A stretch of 64,000 nt of DNA from positions 124,001 to 188,000 of the forward strand of contig NZ_AHMO02000008.1 of NCBI RefSeq assembly GCF_000243715.2, given 5' to 3'. Position 1 is the first letter of the stretch, and each line of letters opens with the position of its first letter. A program made the position numbers and the translations under genes. A model generated the notes under the pieces. The model was given only the letters and a program-made list of their open reading frames with translations, was not told the origin of the DNA and did no database searches. The DNA comes from Leptospira broomii serovar Hurstbridge str. 5399 (GTDB taxonomy: Bacteria > Spirochaetota > Leptospiria > Leptospirales > Leptospiraceae). Of this stretch, positions 47,560 through 57,979 are shown piece by piece.

Positions 47560-48912
47560 ATGTCAAACATGGATAATGTCGAACCTACCGGTGTCATCAC
47601 GATAGACAGACTCGGACGGAACCTGCGAGGCTTCGGAAAACTAGGCGGAAAATCTATCGAAATCCCCTACTCTCTCGTAGGGGACGTCTATCGTGTTTTT
47701 AAATTCGGAAAACGTAAATTTTTTTATAAATGGCAGGCAGATTCTTTAGAAAAACGTGATGTAATTCCGAAATGCTCCCACTTCGGTCAATGCGGAGGTT
47801 GCTCGGGACAACATTTGGAATATGCAATACAGTTCGAATTGAAATTCGGACCGATTCGACACGCGTTGCTGGAGTGCGGAATCGAAAATTTTTCCGTTCA
47901 ACCCGCGGTCGAGCAATACCATTATAGAAACAGAATGGATTTTGCGGTCTTCCCGGATAAAATCGTGGGACTCAGGATGGCCGGGAATTTCCGAAAAATA
48001 ATTCCTTTAGATAATTGCGCGATACAATCGGATTGGGCCAACGAGGAATTCGGCCGCATAAAAATACTCTTATCCGAATTTCCCGGTATCGAATACGATA
48101 GGAAGAAGGAGATAGGATTTCTAAAATACGTTACTCTCCGTAAATCCGTGTTCACCGACGATTCCATGACTATCTTCACATTTACGGAAGATTTTAAAGA
48201 GAATTCTTTATTAGAAAAAGTTGCTGAAGCTACGAAACGGATTTCAGTCGGTAAAAATTTAGTCTTTTGCTTTAATCGAAAGAAAGGTGAAATCTCCGCA
48301 TCCGGGGAAAGCCTTGTCCTCCGAGGAAGAGACAGCTTGGTCGAAGCCGTATTGGGCCGCTCCTTCTTGATCCCGTTCGACGGTTTCTTTCAACCTAACC
48401 CTAAAGAATTTTTGCATATTCTAGATTTTGTGAAGCAAAGGCTAACTCCAAAGAAAACGCTTATCGATTTATTTTGCGGCAGCGGTTTCTTTTCGCTTTT
48501 ATTCGGTAAGGAATTTCCAAGCCTGTTAGGAATCGATGTAGTTCCGTCCTCGGTTTCGGCCGGACTATCCGTACTGCAAAACGAATTTCCCGATAAGAAA
48601 TTGGAAATGTTGTCCGTCGACTTATTCAATAAAAAAGGTTTGGAAAAATTGGAAGCGACCGGCCTTCTTCATTCCGACGCGGTGCTGATCGCAGATCCGC
48701 CAAGGAGCGGCTTATCTCCCGAACTTTGCGGCCTTCTAAACCGAAGCCGAGTCGGTCAATTTTTCTACGTTTCCTGCAATCCTGAAAAACTTCTGGCGGA
48801 TCTCCGAATTTTATCGGAATCCTACGAAATCGAAGATTTACTCGTGTGCGACCCCTTTCCGCATACTCCTCATTTGGAAGCAGTTGCGCTTTTAATTCCC
48901 AAAAATAGCTGA
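47560..48912 (+). CDS. TrmA/RlmD-type RNA (uracil-5-)methyltransferase
   Basis: The 450-residue enzyme methylates a uridine in rRNA or tRNA using S-adenosylmethionine. It has an N-terminal TRAM-like beta barrel (about 8-60). A [4Fe-4S]-binding triad follows, CSHFGQCGGCSGQHL (Cys72, 78, 81), with a fourth cysteine further on in PLDNCAIQSD. The Rossmann motif is TLIDLFCGSGFFSLLFG, followed by the DPPRSGLSPEL motif, the nucleophile in YVSCNPEKL and PHTPHLEAVALL at the end. Which uridine is modified cannot be told; RlmD (23S U1939-type) is the best guess. An ATG at 47569 is also possible. Confidence 0.88.
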   Translation: MSNMDNVEPTGVITIDRLGRNLRGFGKLGGKSIEIPYSLVGDVYRVFKFGKRKFFYKWQADSLEKRDVIPKCSHFGQCGGCSGQHLEYAIQFELKFGPIRHALLECGIENFSVQPAVEQYHYRNRMDFAVFPDKIVGLRMAGNFRKIIPLDNCAIQSDWANEEFGRIKILLSEFPGIEYDRKKEIGFLKYVTLRKSVFTDDSMTIFTFTEDFKENSLLEKVAEATKRISVGKNLVFCFNRKKGEISASGESLVLRGRDSLVEAVLGRSFLIPFDGFFQPNPKEFLHILDFVKQRLTPKKTLIDLFCGSGFFSLLFGKEFPSLLGIDVVPSSVSAGLSVLQNEFPDKKLEMLSVDLFNKKGLEKLEATGLLHSDAVLIADPPRSGLSPELCGLLNRSRVGQFFYVSCNPEKLLADLRILSESYEIEDLLVCDPFPHTPHLEAVALLIPKNS

Positions 48913-48973
48913 AGGATACCGCTGATTCGTTCGATACAGTACCCAAAGAGACAAATTCCCAGGGTTCCGAACG

Positions 48974-50092
48974 ATGAAATTTCGCGTCTTATATACACTC
49001 CTACTTATCTCGCTGGCAATCGGTTGTAACACCGTCGTGATTAAGCCGTGGAATCCTCCTCATCAGATGAAGTCGGTGGATAAGATCAGAGTGCTTTTAG
49101 GAAAAACCGATTCCGATCTGCTTATAAAAGCGGACGGGACCATTTCGGTATTCGATGTAAACGATCTTTTAATTAAACGCGCGTATGATATTGTTTCTAT
49201 CGATGCCCGAAAAATTAAGGCTCCGATCCGTTTCGTCTCCGATACACCCGGAATCGAATATAAAGGGAAACGATATAGAGGGGAAATTCTTCTTCAGCCT
49301 GATAGATCGGGTATTTCGCTTATTATCAACACGCTTTCCTTGGAGGAATATTTGTACGCCGTAGTTCCTTCGGAAGTCCCCGCCACTTGGCCTTCGGAAG
49401 CATTGAAGGCGCAAGCGATCTGTTCAAGAACTTATGCAGTTCGTGAAATGTTGAATAAGAAAGATCTCCCCTACGATGTGGAAGCAACAGTGAGCTCTCA
49501 AGCGTACGCGGGCTTAGATAAAGAGAATCCAAAAACTACGAAGGCAGTCCGCGAAACCGAAGGGGTGTTGGCAGTTTTCGACGAGGATCCGATCCATACT
49601 TTTTTCCATTCGAATAGCGGAGGAAAAACGGAGACTCCGGATCAAGTTTGGGGCGGCAAAAGACTTCCTTATCTGGAATCCGTTTCTTCCCGTTTCGACG
49701 ACTCAGGCGATAATTTCGTTTGGAAGGAAGTCCTCAATCACGATAAAATCGATCAAGCCTTAGCCTCGCTCGGAGTTGGCAGCGTAAATTCCGTCCAAAT
49801 TTTATCCAGAACCCCATCAGGAAGAGTGGATTTGATGGAAATAATAGGTTCCAAAGGAACAAGTCGAATCAAAGGAAAAGAATTCCGTAGCCTAATCGGC
49901 TCTTCCGTAAAATCGCTTCGCTTCGGAATCAAACGTGAGCACGATGGCTTCTTAGTTAAAGGAATGGGCTCCGGACACGGAGTGGGTTTAAGCCAATGGG
50001 GAAGTTTCGGAATGGCAAAGCAAAACTATTCCTATACCGAAATTCTTCGCCATTACTATCAAGGGATCGATTTTGCCCGAATCACAAAATAG
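48974..50092 (+). CDS. SpoIID/LytB-domain lipoprotein
   Basis: MKFRVLYTLLLISLAIGC is a lipoprotein signal. The remaining 350 residues carry the SpoIID domain: LEEYLYAVVPSEVPATWPSE with the catalytic-type glutamate, ALKAQAICSRTYAVREM, FHSNSGGKTETPDQVWGG, and near the end GMGSGHGVGLSQWGSFGMAK. In Bacillus SpoIID is a lytic transglycosylase that removes peptide-free glycan strands. In a non-sporulating spirochaete it would act on peptidoglycan in the periplasm. It precedes the ABC transporter by 112 nt. Confidence 0.88.
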   Translation: MKFRVLYTLLLISLAIGCNTVVIKPWNPPHQMKSVDKIRVLLGKTDSDLLIKADGTISVFDVNDLLIKRAYDIVSIDARKIKAPIRFVSDTPGIEYKGKRYRGEILLQPDRSGISLIINTLSLEEYLYAVVPSEVPATWPSEALKAQAICSRTYAVREMLNKKDLPYDVEATVSSQAYAGLDKENPKTTKAVRETEGVLAVFDEDPIHTFFHSNSGGKTETPDQVWGGKRLPYLESVSSRFDDSGDNFVWKEVLNHDKIDQALASLGVGSVNSVQILSRTPSGRVDLMEIIGSKGTSRIKGKEFRSLIGSSVKSLRFGIKREHDGFLVKGMGSGHGVGLSQWGSFGMAKQNYSYTEILRHYYQGIDFARITK

Positions 50093-50204
50093 AATCGATC
50101 GTTCATAAGATAGTCTAATATTTTGATTAGGGTTCAAACTATTTTATCTTTCGACTATTGAGTTCTTTTCCTTGCATTCGCACACCGGGAACGAAAATAG
50201 TCGT

Positions 50205-50899
<695 letters not shown>

Positions 50900-50903
<4 letters not shown>

Positions 50904-53410
50904 GTCTATATTTACTCTTTCTATTTGAATATTTTAGAACTCATATTCCACGCGTAGTCTTTGCCTTGCTGGGAATCTCCTTAGGTGTGGGATTATTTTT
51001 ATCTACTACCACCAATGCGGGAAAAGCGGAACGATCCCTAATCGATTTTTCATTGGGTTATTTTCGAGGAGATTATAAGCTCAAAGTCGGAGCCTCGCAA
51101 CCCGGCCAGACGATTTCTTGGAATACAATATCAAATATTTATAATAACCCAAGGCTTCGTAAAATAACGAATATCCTACCAAGGAGCCAGCGCGAAGCGA
51201 TCGCATCGGACAATCTCAGGATTCTTTATCTTGCTGTAGATCTAATTAAAGAGACGCCTGGAAAATCCTTGATCGGACAGAATGAAAGGACAAAGGAATT
51301 TTCTCCTGCAAATACGACGTTCGTCTCTCAAGCAGTTTGGGATCGCTATAAAGGAAAACCGTTCGACCTTTTGTTGGATGGAACTACTCGAGAAATTCGA
51401 GACTACCTGCCTGTTAAAACGGAAGGGGGATTTTTAGTTTTTCAGGATTTTTCTCTCGCCTCCACAAATATCGATATCGAAAAAGGTCCCGACTATCTAC
51501 TCTTGCGTTGTCCTGAGGAGGACACCGCCGAAATTAAACGAATTCTAACGGAAGATCTGGGTGGAAATTTTCAGGTCGAAACATCCCGTGAAATTCGGGA
51601 AAAATCGGCAAATGCACTTCGATCATTTCAACTGAATCTTTTAGTGATCTCATTCATATCTCTTCTAATCGCTTTCTTTATGGTTTCAAACACCATGTCC
51701 GGCCTTTATTTGAGCCGCGAAAGAGAATTAGGAATCTTAAGAACTCTCGGGTTAGATCATCGAAAAGCCACTTTTTTATTTTTAAGTCAATCTTTGATTT
51801 TAGGCGTCTTAGGCAGCGTATTAGGGTTAGGTATCGGCACTTTCTTTTCCGGTTTGGATTTCTTTCGACCGGAATCCACTCTTGTAGATCGATCCTTTTT
51901 ATCTACCTACGGCTCGATACCTGCCGCCGATTACGCCATTGCTTTACTAGTCGGAATTGCAGGGTCCGTTTTTTCAGCATTGATTCCTTCTTCTAGAGCG
52001 GGGAAAATAACTCCTCTCTCCATCTTAAGGGACGCGTCGAAAGGCAGCTCCACATTCGACAGCGGGAAATTCACCATAGCCGGAGGAGCGCTATTTATTC
52101 TTTCTTTAGGAATTGCGAATATACCATCGCCTTGGAAACTCCCGTTACCGGGTCTTTTAGGAATTGGCGGAATCGTAATCGGAATTACTCTCACATTCCC
52201 ATTCTGCATTAAAACGATTACCGGCATAATGATTTCCTTATTGGAAAAGGGAGATTCTACGTTTCCTTTTCTAAAAATCGGTCTTGAGGAATTGAAGGAA
52301 AATCCGGGAAGGAATACTCTGACCGCGGCGACAGTTATGCTTTCGGTTTCCTTAGTTCTTTGCCTGACGATTTTAACCGACAGTTATAAACGGTCGTTAA
52401 ACGATTGGGTGAACTCCGAATTTCCATCGGACATTACGGTTATCAACAACCGGTTTTTTTATTCCGGAATACACGGCGGAGTGCCGAGAAACCTTTTGGC
52501 AAAAATCGCAGATTTAAAGATCACAACTTATCTTGACGGTTTTTTGGTAAATACCCGCTTCGAAACTAATAGGGGAGTTTTTACCGTTCACGCTTACGAT
52601 TTTAATGCATACGCTGCGAGAAGCGCCGGTCCGGAAAAAATAATTCGTGAAGAAACCGACATTCTCGTTTCTTCCAATATGGCATTCCTTCATAAATTGA
52701 AAGTAGGGGACGAGCTTATTTCCGGAACTCCCAACGGTCCGAAAAAGTTCGTCGTTCGAGGAATAAAGGAACATTTCTTTTCCGAGAGAGGAACCGTTAT
52801 GATGGATATTCGTTCATACGAAAAAATATTCGGAATTCGTTCCTTGAATTCCATCAAACTTTTTCTGAAAGACGAATTTAAGACCGAAGAAGGAGCCAAG
52901 ATCGCAAAGGAAGAATTAAGGAGATTGTTTGCATCCGATCCGGCTTTCTCCGATCTGGCTCTCTTAGATTCCTCCCAGCTCCGGGAGCTCTACTTGTACG
53001 AAGTGAACAAAGTGTTTAGAGTTTTGGATTCCTTAAAAATCACGGCTTTATTCATCACTCTCATCTCTCTCTTATCATCGTTGATGCATAATTTATTCGA
53101 TAAACAGCGGCTTCTTGGTTTGCTAAAATACTTAGGCGCCTCCCATTCGCAATTAGCCGCGATTATTAGGTCCGAAGCTATTTTCTTGACCAGTTTCGGG
53201 GCGATTTTCGGAATTTTAGCCTCTTTAGTTATGGCTCCGATCATCCTGTATGTGATAAACCGAAACGCATTCGGTTGGACTTTAACATTCACGTTTCTCC
53301 CTTGGATGCCCATGACGATAATGATTGTGGCTCCGATTTTAGGTTGGTTGGCCTCTTTCTATCCTCTTCGAATTCTGAAACGTTCGAATTTTAAACTAAG
53401 CCCTGAATAG
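50900..53410 (+). CDS. FtsX-like/MacB-type ABC permease
   Basis: The 836 residues contain two FtsX-type units: a transmembrane segment at the N-terminus, an extracytoplasmic domain and three segments near 245-370 with [16 protein letters not shown], then a second block ending [20 protein letters not shown]. FtsX-type permeases pair with the ATPase encoded just upstream (GTGA overlap). It may export lipoproteins or peptides; the substrate is unknown. It is longer than single-unit FtsX or LolC/E and looks like a fused double permease. Confidence 0.85.
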
Positions 53411-53505
53411 GTAAAAATTTCACCTCCTTTCTTATAACGATAAGAATGGAAAAAGAGTTAAATCTCTCTTGATTGAAAAATAGAGGGAATTAAGCTACCA
53501 AAACG

Positions 53506-54447
53506 ATGGCAAGCCCGCTCGAAACCGCCCTTGAATTAGCCGAAGAAATAAGGAAGGTCAACACCCAAGAGGATAACCGAATTCCCTACTCCGATACTTT
53601 CCTCAAGGACATGATAGCTTTTTTTTCTAGGGAGACCGCTCAAATCAGACAAAGCTTGGATATATTGAGGGTAGCGAAATATATTTTCATCATTAAAGTC
53701 GTTCTTCCCGACATGGCCCATAATGCCAGAAATCAGGACCCTGGAGTGGATGCTTACATCTATGCTGATCCAAAAATCGTGAGTGACCTTAGATCTTATA
53801 CTGAGAAAAAATTAGAGAAGGCTTACGAAGCGACTTATTATAAACGGAAGTCCCCGTTTCAGATCACCCGCGAATTGTTTCCGAAAATCAAAGAACATAA
53901 TAACACTCCGTTAGGGCGATACGTAAACGTCGTCGTCATGCTGGAAGAATATCAGAGAGTTCTAACTGCATCCCCTAACGAATATGAGGATGCTCGTCGT
54001 CGAAACAATCTTGCCGCATTGCTGGAACAGTCGGGAACTCCTACTACCGTCGCAAGAGACATTCCCGAATATGAGATCGGTCCCTCCATCGGAAGTCACG
54101 GAACAAAACGAGCCGTGGATAAAATCGCTTCCGACGAAGTTCTTATCAACCCAAAAAGCCCTTGGTCCAGACTGACCTCAAAATTCTCCTCCGAGTTTTT
54201 AATTCGAATCCATCTTAGAAAATATGAATTCGATACGGTTAAAAAACTCATTTTAGGTGGAAAGATTGTGGAATACGACGAATTAAAATTCGTACGCGAT
54301 ACATTGCAGGTAATGGAAAGTCACGTTCATCTGGATCCTCTACTCAGCAACTTCATATCGGAAATGACGGAACTACGTAGATTAGCTCAAAAGAAAATGA
54401 ACATTCTGAAAGGAATCACGAATTCGGGTTCGATAGGATCGGGTTAA
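53506..54447 (+). CDS. Conserved hypothetical protein
   Basis: The 313-residue protein is soluble and largely helical, with many Lys, Arg and Glu, and has no signal peptide or membrane segment. No motif of a known family was seen. A conserved-looking DLRSYTEKKLEKAYEATYYK and LSNFISEMTELRRLAQKKMN suggest coiled-coil parts. It is alone between the permease and a convergent membrane-protein gene whose stop overlaps by 4 nt. It is probably a leptospiral conserved hypothetical. Confidence 0.65.
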   Translation: MASPLETALELAEEIRKVNTQEDNRIPYSDTFLKDMIAFFSRETAQIRQSLDILRVAKYIFIIKVVLPDMAHNARNQDPGVDAYIYADPKIVSDLRSYTEKKLEKAYEATYYKRKSPFQITRELFPKIKEHNNTPLGRYVNVVVMLEEYQRVLTASPNEYEDARRRNNLAALLEQSGTPTTVARDIPEYEIGPSIGSHGTKRAVDKIASDEVLINPKSPWSRLTSKFSSEFLIRIHLRKYEFDTVKKLILGGKIVEYDELKFVRDTLQVMESHVHLDPLLSNFISEMTELRRLAQKKMNILKGITNSGSIGSG

Positions 54448-55154
54448 ATCAATCCGAAATATCTCGCAATCAGTACGATTAAAAGAATCAGAAGTATAAA
54501 TATATATCTTCTCCGCGCCGTCTGACCGGTATTCATTCTGTCCTTAGGCCAATATAATAAAAATAGAAGAGTGTTCGCAGTCGCTACGATATAAATCGCG
54601 TCCTGTTTCAAATGCCAAGGACCGAATAAATAAGCTAGGATAGTCCCGAAAGTCGGGATGAATGCCAGAGGCGTTTTCCAAGTGAGAACGCGGGAATCCT
54701 CTTCGAAAACCGCAGCTTTTTTACCGGATTTTTTCTCCAATTCGGAAAGAAACTCGTCCATAGACTGCAAATTCAAAATCGGGATATACGTTCCTTGTTT
54801 TGTGATTAATAGAATTCGCTGATATCCTCTAAACGTATCCTTCTCTATTCCGTTCACCTCTCGCAAATCGAATTCCATACATTGACCTTGAGGATTCCAT
54901 TGTTTGAGACTATTTCCGGATAATTCCACTTTAGAACCTTCTAAAGTTTTTAATTGTCTAGAATAATTCTTAACGAGTAAAAAAATCAACAGGCCGCCTA
55001 AAACCACAAACATCGTCAAAAAAGATTCCTGGCTCTCCGGAGAAACCTGGTGAAAATTTATCCCTAAAAAAAGAAGGAACACAAGGACCACCATTCCGGT
55101 CCGCTGTATCAATTTTTTACGAAAAGCGGGAACATCGTACGTGTAGTTTCCCAT
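54444..55154 (-). CDS. Hypothetical membrane protein, possibly PH-like domain
   Basis: The 236-residue protein has two hydrophobic segments near the N-terminus (MVVLVFLLFLGINF and FLTMFVVLGGLLIFLLV) and two or three at the C-terminus. Between them is a soluble part with a beta-sheet pattern (MEFDLREVNGIEKDTFRGYQ, LLITKQGTYIPI) resembling bacterial PH domains. No function known. It is immediately downstream of pyrE (3 nt gap) and may be co-transcribed with it. Confidence 0.6.
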   Translation of the reverse strand: MGNYTYDVPAFRKKLIQRTGMVVLVFLLFLGINFHQVSPESQESFLTMFVVLGGLLIFLLVKNYSRQLKTLEGSKVELSGNSLKQWNPQGQCMEFDLREVNGIEKDTFRGYQRILLITKQGTYIPILNLQSMDEFLSELEKKSGKKAAVFEEDSRVLTWKTPLAFIPTFGTILAYLFGPWHLKQDAIYIVATANTLLFLLYWPKDRMNTGQTARRRYIFILLILLIVLIARYFGLI

Positions 55155-55157
55155 CGC

Positions 55158-55715
55158 TTACTCCAAATTTCCGAATTCCGATTTTTTAAAAATAGGATAT
55201 ACTCGAATTCCTTCGGCCTCGATCGCTTGTCTGCCGCCCTCTTCCCTATCTAAAATACAAATACAAGCCGCTACTTCCAAGCCGGAATCCCGAAGACTCT
55301 TAACCGCCTGCAAAGTCGAACCGCCGGTGGTTATCACATCGTCCACGACCACGCAGGATTTTACCGCATTCACGGCGCCTTCTACCAGGTTTTTTGTTCC
55401 ATGATCCTTGGCTTGTTTTCTTACGATTAAAGGAAATACGTTTCTCGCCTGCCGTCTGAACTCCAGAGCGATTCCGTAGCAGATCGGATCCGCACCCATA
55501 GTTAGACCGCCGTACGCTTCCTGTTCCGAAAGCCCTGAACTCGGAATATGTCTTTCCACAATGTACCGGCAAAGCAGCTCCAATCTTTCGGGATGTAACG
55601 TGATTTCCTTGCAATTAAAGTAATGTCTAGACTTTCTTCCGCTTGCTAACGTAAAGGGTTCTTCCCTAAATCGATACGCGTGATTCTGTATGAGTCTAAA
55701 TAATTCCTCTCTCAC
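55158..55715 (-). CDS. pyrE: Orotate phosphoribosyltransferase
   Basis: PyrE converts orotate and PRPP to orotidine 5'-phosphate in pyrimidine synthesis. The PRPP motif CVVVDDVITTGGSTLQAVKS is intact and GRKSRHYFNCKEITLHPE and MGADPICYGIALEF match the family. The length (185 residues) is normal. The start is the ATG at 55715, upstream of which lies a divergent promoter region shared with the desaturase gene (169 nt). Confidence 0.95.
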   Translation of the reverse strand: MREELFRLIQNHAYRFREEPFTLASGRKSRHYFNCKEITLHPERLELLCRYIVERHIPSSGLSEQEAYGGLTMGADPICYGIALEFRRQARNVFPLIVRKQAKDHGTKNLVEGAVNAVKSCVVVDDVITTGGSTLQAVKSLRDSGLEVAACICILDREEGGRQAIEAEGIRVYPIFKKSEFGNLE

Positions 55716-55884
55716 CTTTGTATCCTCCGTGGTGGTTTCTGGGCTGCTTTTCCATAATAAGAACGATCTCCGAACGAAAAACCGCTTTTTCTAAATTCGG
55801 AAAAAATCCGAAAAACGGAAACTTTTCCGCAACCTAACGAACAGCTTTCGCTCATATAAAACAAACCAAGACCGGATTACCGAT

Positions 55885-56970
55885 ATGGAACAAACGAAAA
55901 AAATTGCGCTTAAAACTACCATCTTTCTCATAGCCACTCCGATTATCGGGGTGTTTGGCACGGCGGCCCTCCTCTTAACGAGAGGAATACCGACCTATAC
56001 TTGGCTTGCATTCTCCTTTATGCTGGTCGCAACGGGGCTTTCGATTACAGCTGGTTATCACCGTCTTTTCTCGCATAGAGCTTATAAAGCGGCTCTTCCA
56101 GTCCGTCTTTTCTATATTTTCTTCGGTGCTGCGGCATTTCAGCAATCCGTTATCGAATGGAGTTCCGATCACCGAATTCACCACAGATATGTGGATAAGG
56201 ACGAAGATCCTTACTCGATCACCAAAGGTTTTTGGCACGCTCATATCCTATGGTTATTTAAGGATCGCAGCTACAGAGAACCGACCAATGTGACGGATCT
56301 TTGGGAAGATAAGTGGGTCAAATTCCAACACGATAATTATTATGCGGTTGCGATTTTCATGAATTTCATTCTCCCGATGCTGATCTGCGGACTTTGGGGA
56401 GACTGGCTAGGCGGACTGATCGTGGTTGGAACTCTTAGAGTCGCAATCAATCACCACTTCACGTTTTTTATCAACTCGTTGGCGCATTACAAGGGCGCTC
56501 AACCCTATTCGGATAAGCACACCGCTAAGGACAATTGGTTCATCGCTCTCTTTACTTTCGGAGAAGGATACCATAATTACCATCACGAATTCCAGGCAGA
56601 TTATAGAAACGGAATCCGCTGGCACGATTATGATCCGACTAAATGGCTGATTAATATCTTTTCCTACTTGGGGCTTGCAAGCGATCTAAAGACTATTTCT
56701 GAAGAGCAGATTCTTCGTAAGAAAATGATAATGGATGAGAAGAGGCTTCGTAACAAACTAGAAGTTAAATCAGAATCTTTAACTCCTGGATTCGAAGAAA
56801 AATTGGAATCTCTTCGTCAGACCGTTCAGGAAAGACAACTTCGTTTACTCGCTCTCAAAACCGAGAAAGAGGAAGTCGATAAAAAGGCGGTAAAAGACGC
56901 TCAATCCGATTTCAAAGTCGCATTAAAGACTTGGAAGCGTTTCGTATCCGGAGATTTGGCTCCGGCTTAA
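55885..56970 (+). CDS. Fatty-acid (acyl-CoA-type) delta-9 desaturase
   Basis: It has three histidine boxes typical of membrane desaturases: HRLFSH (His59-His64), DHRIHHRYVD (His96, 99, 100) and GYHNYHHEF (about 235), with four hydrophobic segments. These coordinate a di-iron centre that introduces a cis double bond in the acyl chain. The last 80 residues form a charged coiled coil (SLTPGFEEKLESLRQTVQER and on) not present in most family members, so this may be an unusual C-terminal extension. Regulation is unknown; the ATG follows a short, weak ribosome-binding site. Confidence 0.88.
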   Translation: MEQTKKIALKTTIFLIATPIIGVFGTAALLLTRGIPTYTWLAFSFMLVATGLSITAGYHRLFSHRAYKAALPVRLFYIFFGAAAFQQSVIEWSSDHRIHHRYVDKDEDPYSITKGFWHAHILWLFKDRSYREPTNVTDLWEDKWVKFQHDNYYAVAIFMNFILPMLICGLWGDWLGGLIVVGTLRVAINHHFTFFINSLAHYKGAQPYSDKHTAKDNWFIALFTFGEGYHNYHHEFQADYRNGIRWHDYDPTKWLINIFSYLGLASDLKTISEEQILRKKMIMDEKRLRNKLEVKSESLTPGFEEKLESLRQTVQERQLRLLALKTEKEEVDKKAVKDAQSDFKVALKTWKRFVSGDLAPA

Positions 56971-56998
56971 GAATTCACTGTACCTGATCCCAGCTTTG

Positions 56999-57027
56999 CC
57001 CTCCCCTAAAAAGGAGGGTTTTCTTTT
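56999..57027 (+). terminator. CCCTCC/GGAGGG terminator after the desaturase
   Basis: CCCTCC (56999-57004) pairs with GGAGGG (57013-57018) over an 8-nt loop, followed by TTTTCTTTT. A good intrinsic terminator for the plus-strand gene. Confidence 0.85.
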
Positions 57028-57076
57028 AGATAAGGCTTACTTACTGCCTTGGTAAAAACCTCGGACTAAAATCGAA

Positions 57077-57979
57077 TTAGATATCAGTTCCGATTCCTGT
57101 CGAATCTCCCAATTGAATCACATCCACTTCTACTTTTAACTTATGCTTTCCGCCGCCGAAAAGTATTCCTCGTAACGGAGAAACGTCGGAAAAATCCCGT
57201 CCTACGGAAGTATAAATGTATTCTTCGGTTATGCTTTTACCGTTGGTCGGATCAAAATCAAACCAACCCAATCCAGGACAGAAAACGGAGATCCATGCAT
57301 GGGTTGCATCACTACCTCTCAATTTAGGTTTGCCGGGCGGTGGATACGTCTCGATATAACCGGATACGTACCGGCAAGGAAATCCCATGGAGCGAAATGC
57401 GGCGATGGATAAATGAGTGAAGTCCTGACAAACACCTTCTTTCTTATCCAGCACTTCTTCGAGAGGGGTATATATATTGGTGCTCCCGGCTTTGAATTTG
57501 AATTCTTCGCGGAACCGCATTACGTATTCCAATACAGCTTCCAAATAAGGCTTATTCAGAGGGAGAAAACGGTTTAAGAATTCAGAATATAAATCGGATC
57601 GAACAACGAATAGAGAATCTCCGATAAATTCGAGAGCTTCCATTTCCTCCTTTGTGGAAAAATGGTTCAAGGATTGCAAAACCTCGTAACCGGTCGGAGA
57701 ATTTGAAAATCGAGTAAGGACGGAATCCGTAGATACTTTAGCTTCGGCAAGGACGGAAAGAACGGTATGAGGTTCGTCGACGGAAAAAGAATAAACCGTA
57801 TTTCCGAAATAATCTCTCCGAAATTCGGTTAGCTTAGGTTTCGGTTCGACTGTGATCCTAAGTTCCCGACAAATTTGACGTTCGTTCGAGTCCGGACAAA
57901 GGTGAGCCAAATTTAAACAATGTGCAACCGATTTTTCATACGTATAATGCGTCAGATGACGTACGGAATATTCAGCCAT
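57077..57979 (-). CDS. Transglutaminase-like protease
   Basis: The 300-residue protein has the transglutaminase-like Cys/His/Asp triad: GVCQDFTHLSIAAF (Cys184), DATHAWISVFCPG (His227) and FDFDPTNGKS (Asp243). The N-terminal 80 residues carry the bacterial-transglutaminase N-domain pattern (RHLTHYTYEKSVAHCLNLAH). The likely activity is peptide hydrolysis or transpeptidation in the cytosol, as no signal peptide is seen. It overlaps the upstream ATP-grasp/alpha-E gene by 8 nt, forming an operon. This combination was predicted in earlier comparative work to make and trim small peptides. Confidence 0.88.
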   Translation of the reverse strand: MAEYSVRHLTHYTYEKSVAHCLNLAHLCPDSNERQICRELRITVEPKPKLTEFRRDYFGNTVYSFSVDEPHTVLSVLAEAKVSTDSVLTRFSNSPTGYEVLQSLNHFSTKEEMEALEFIGDSLFVVRSDLYSEFLNRFLPLNKPYLEAVLEYVMRFREEFKFKAGSTNIYTPLEEVLDKKEGVCQDFTHLSIAAFRSMGFPCRYVSGYIETYPPPGKPKLRGSDATHAWISVFCPGLGWFDFDPTNGKSITEEYIYTSVGRDFSDVSPLRGILFGGGKHKLKVEVDVIQLGDSTGIGTDI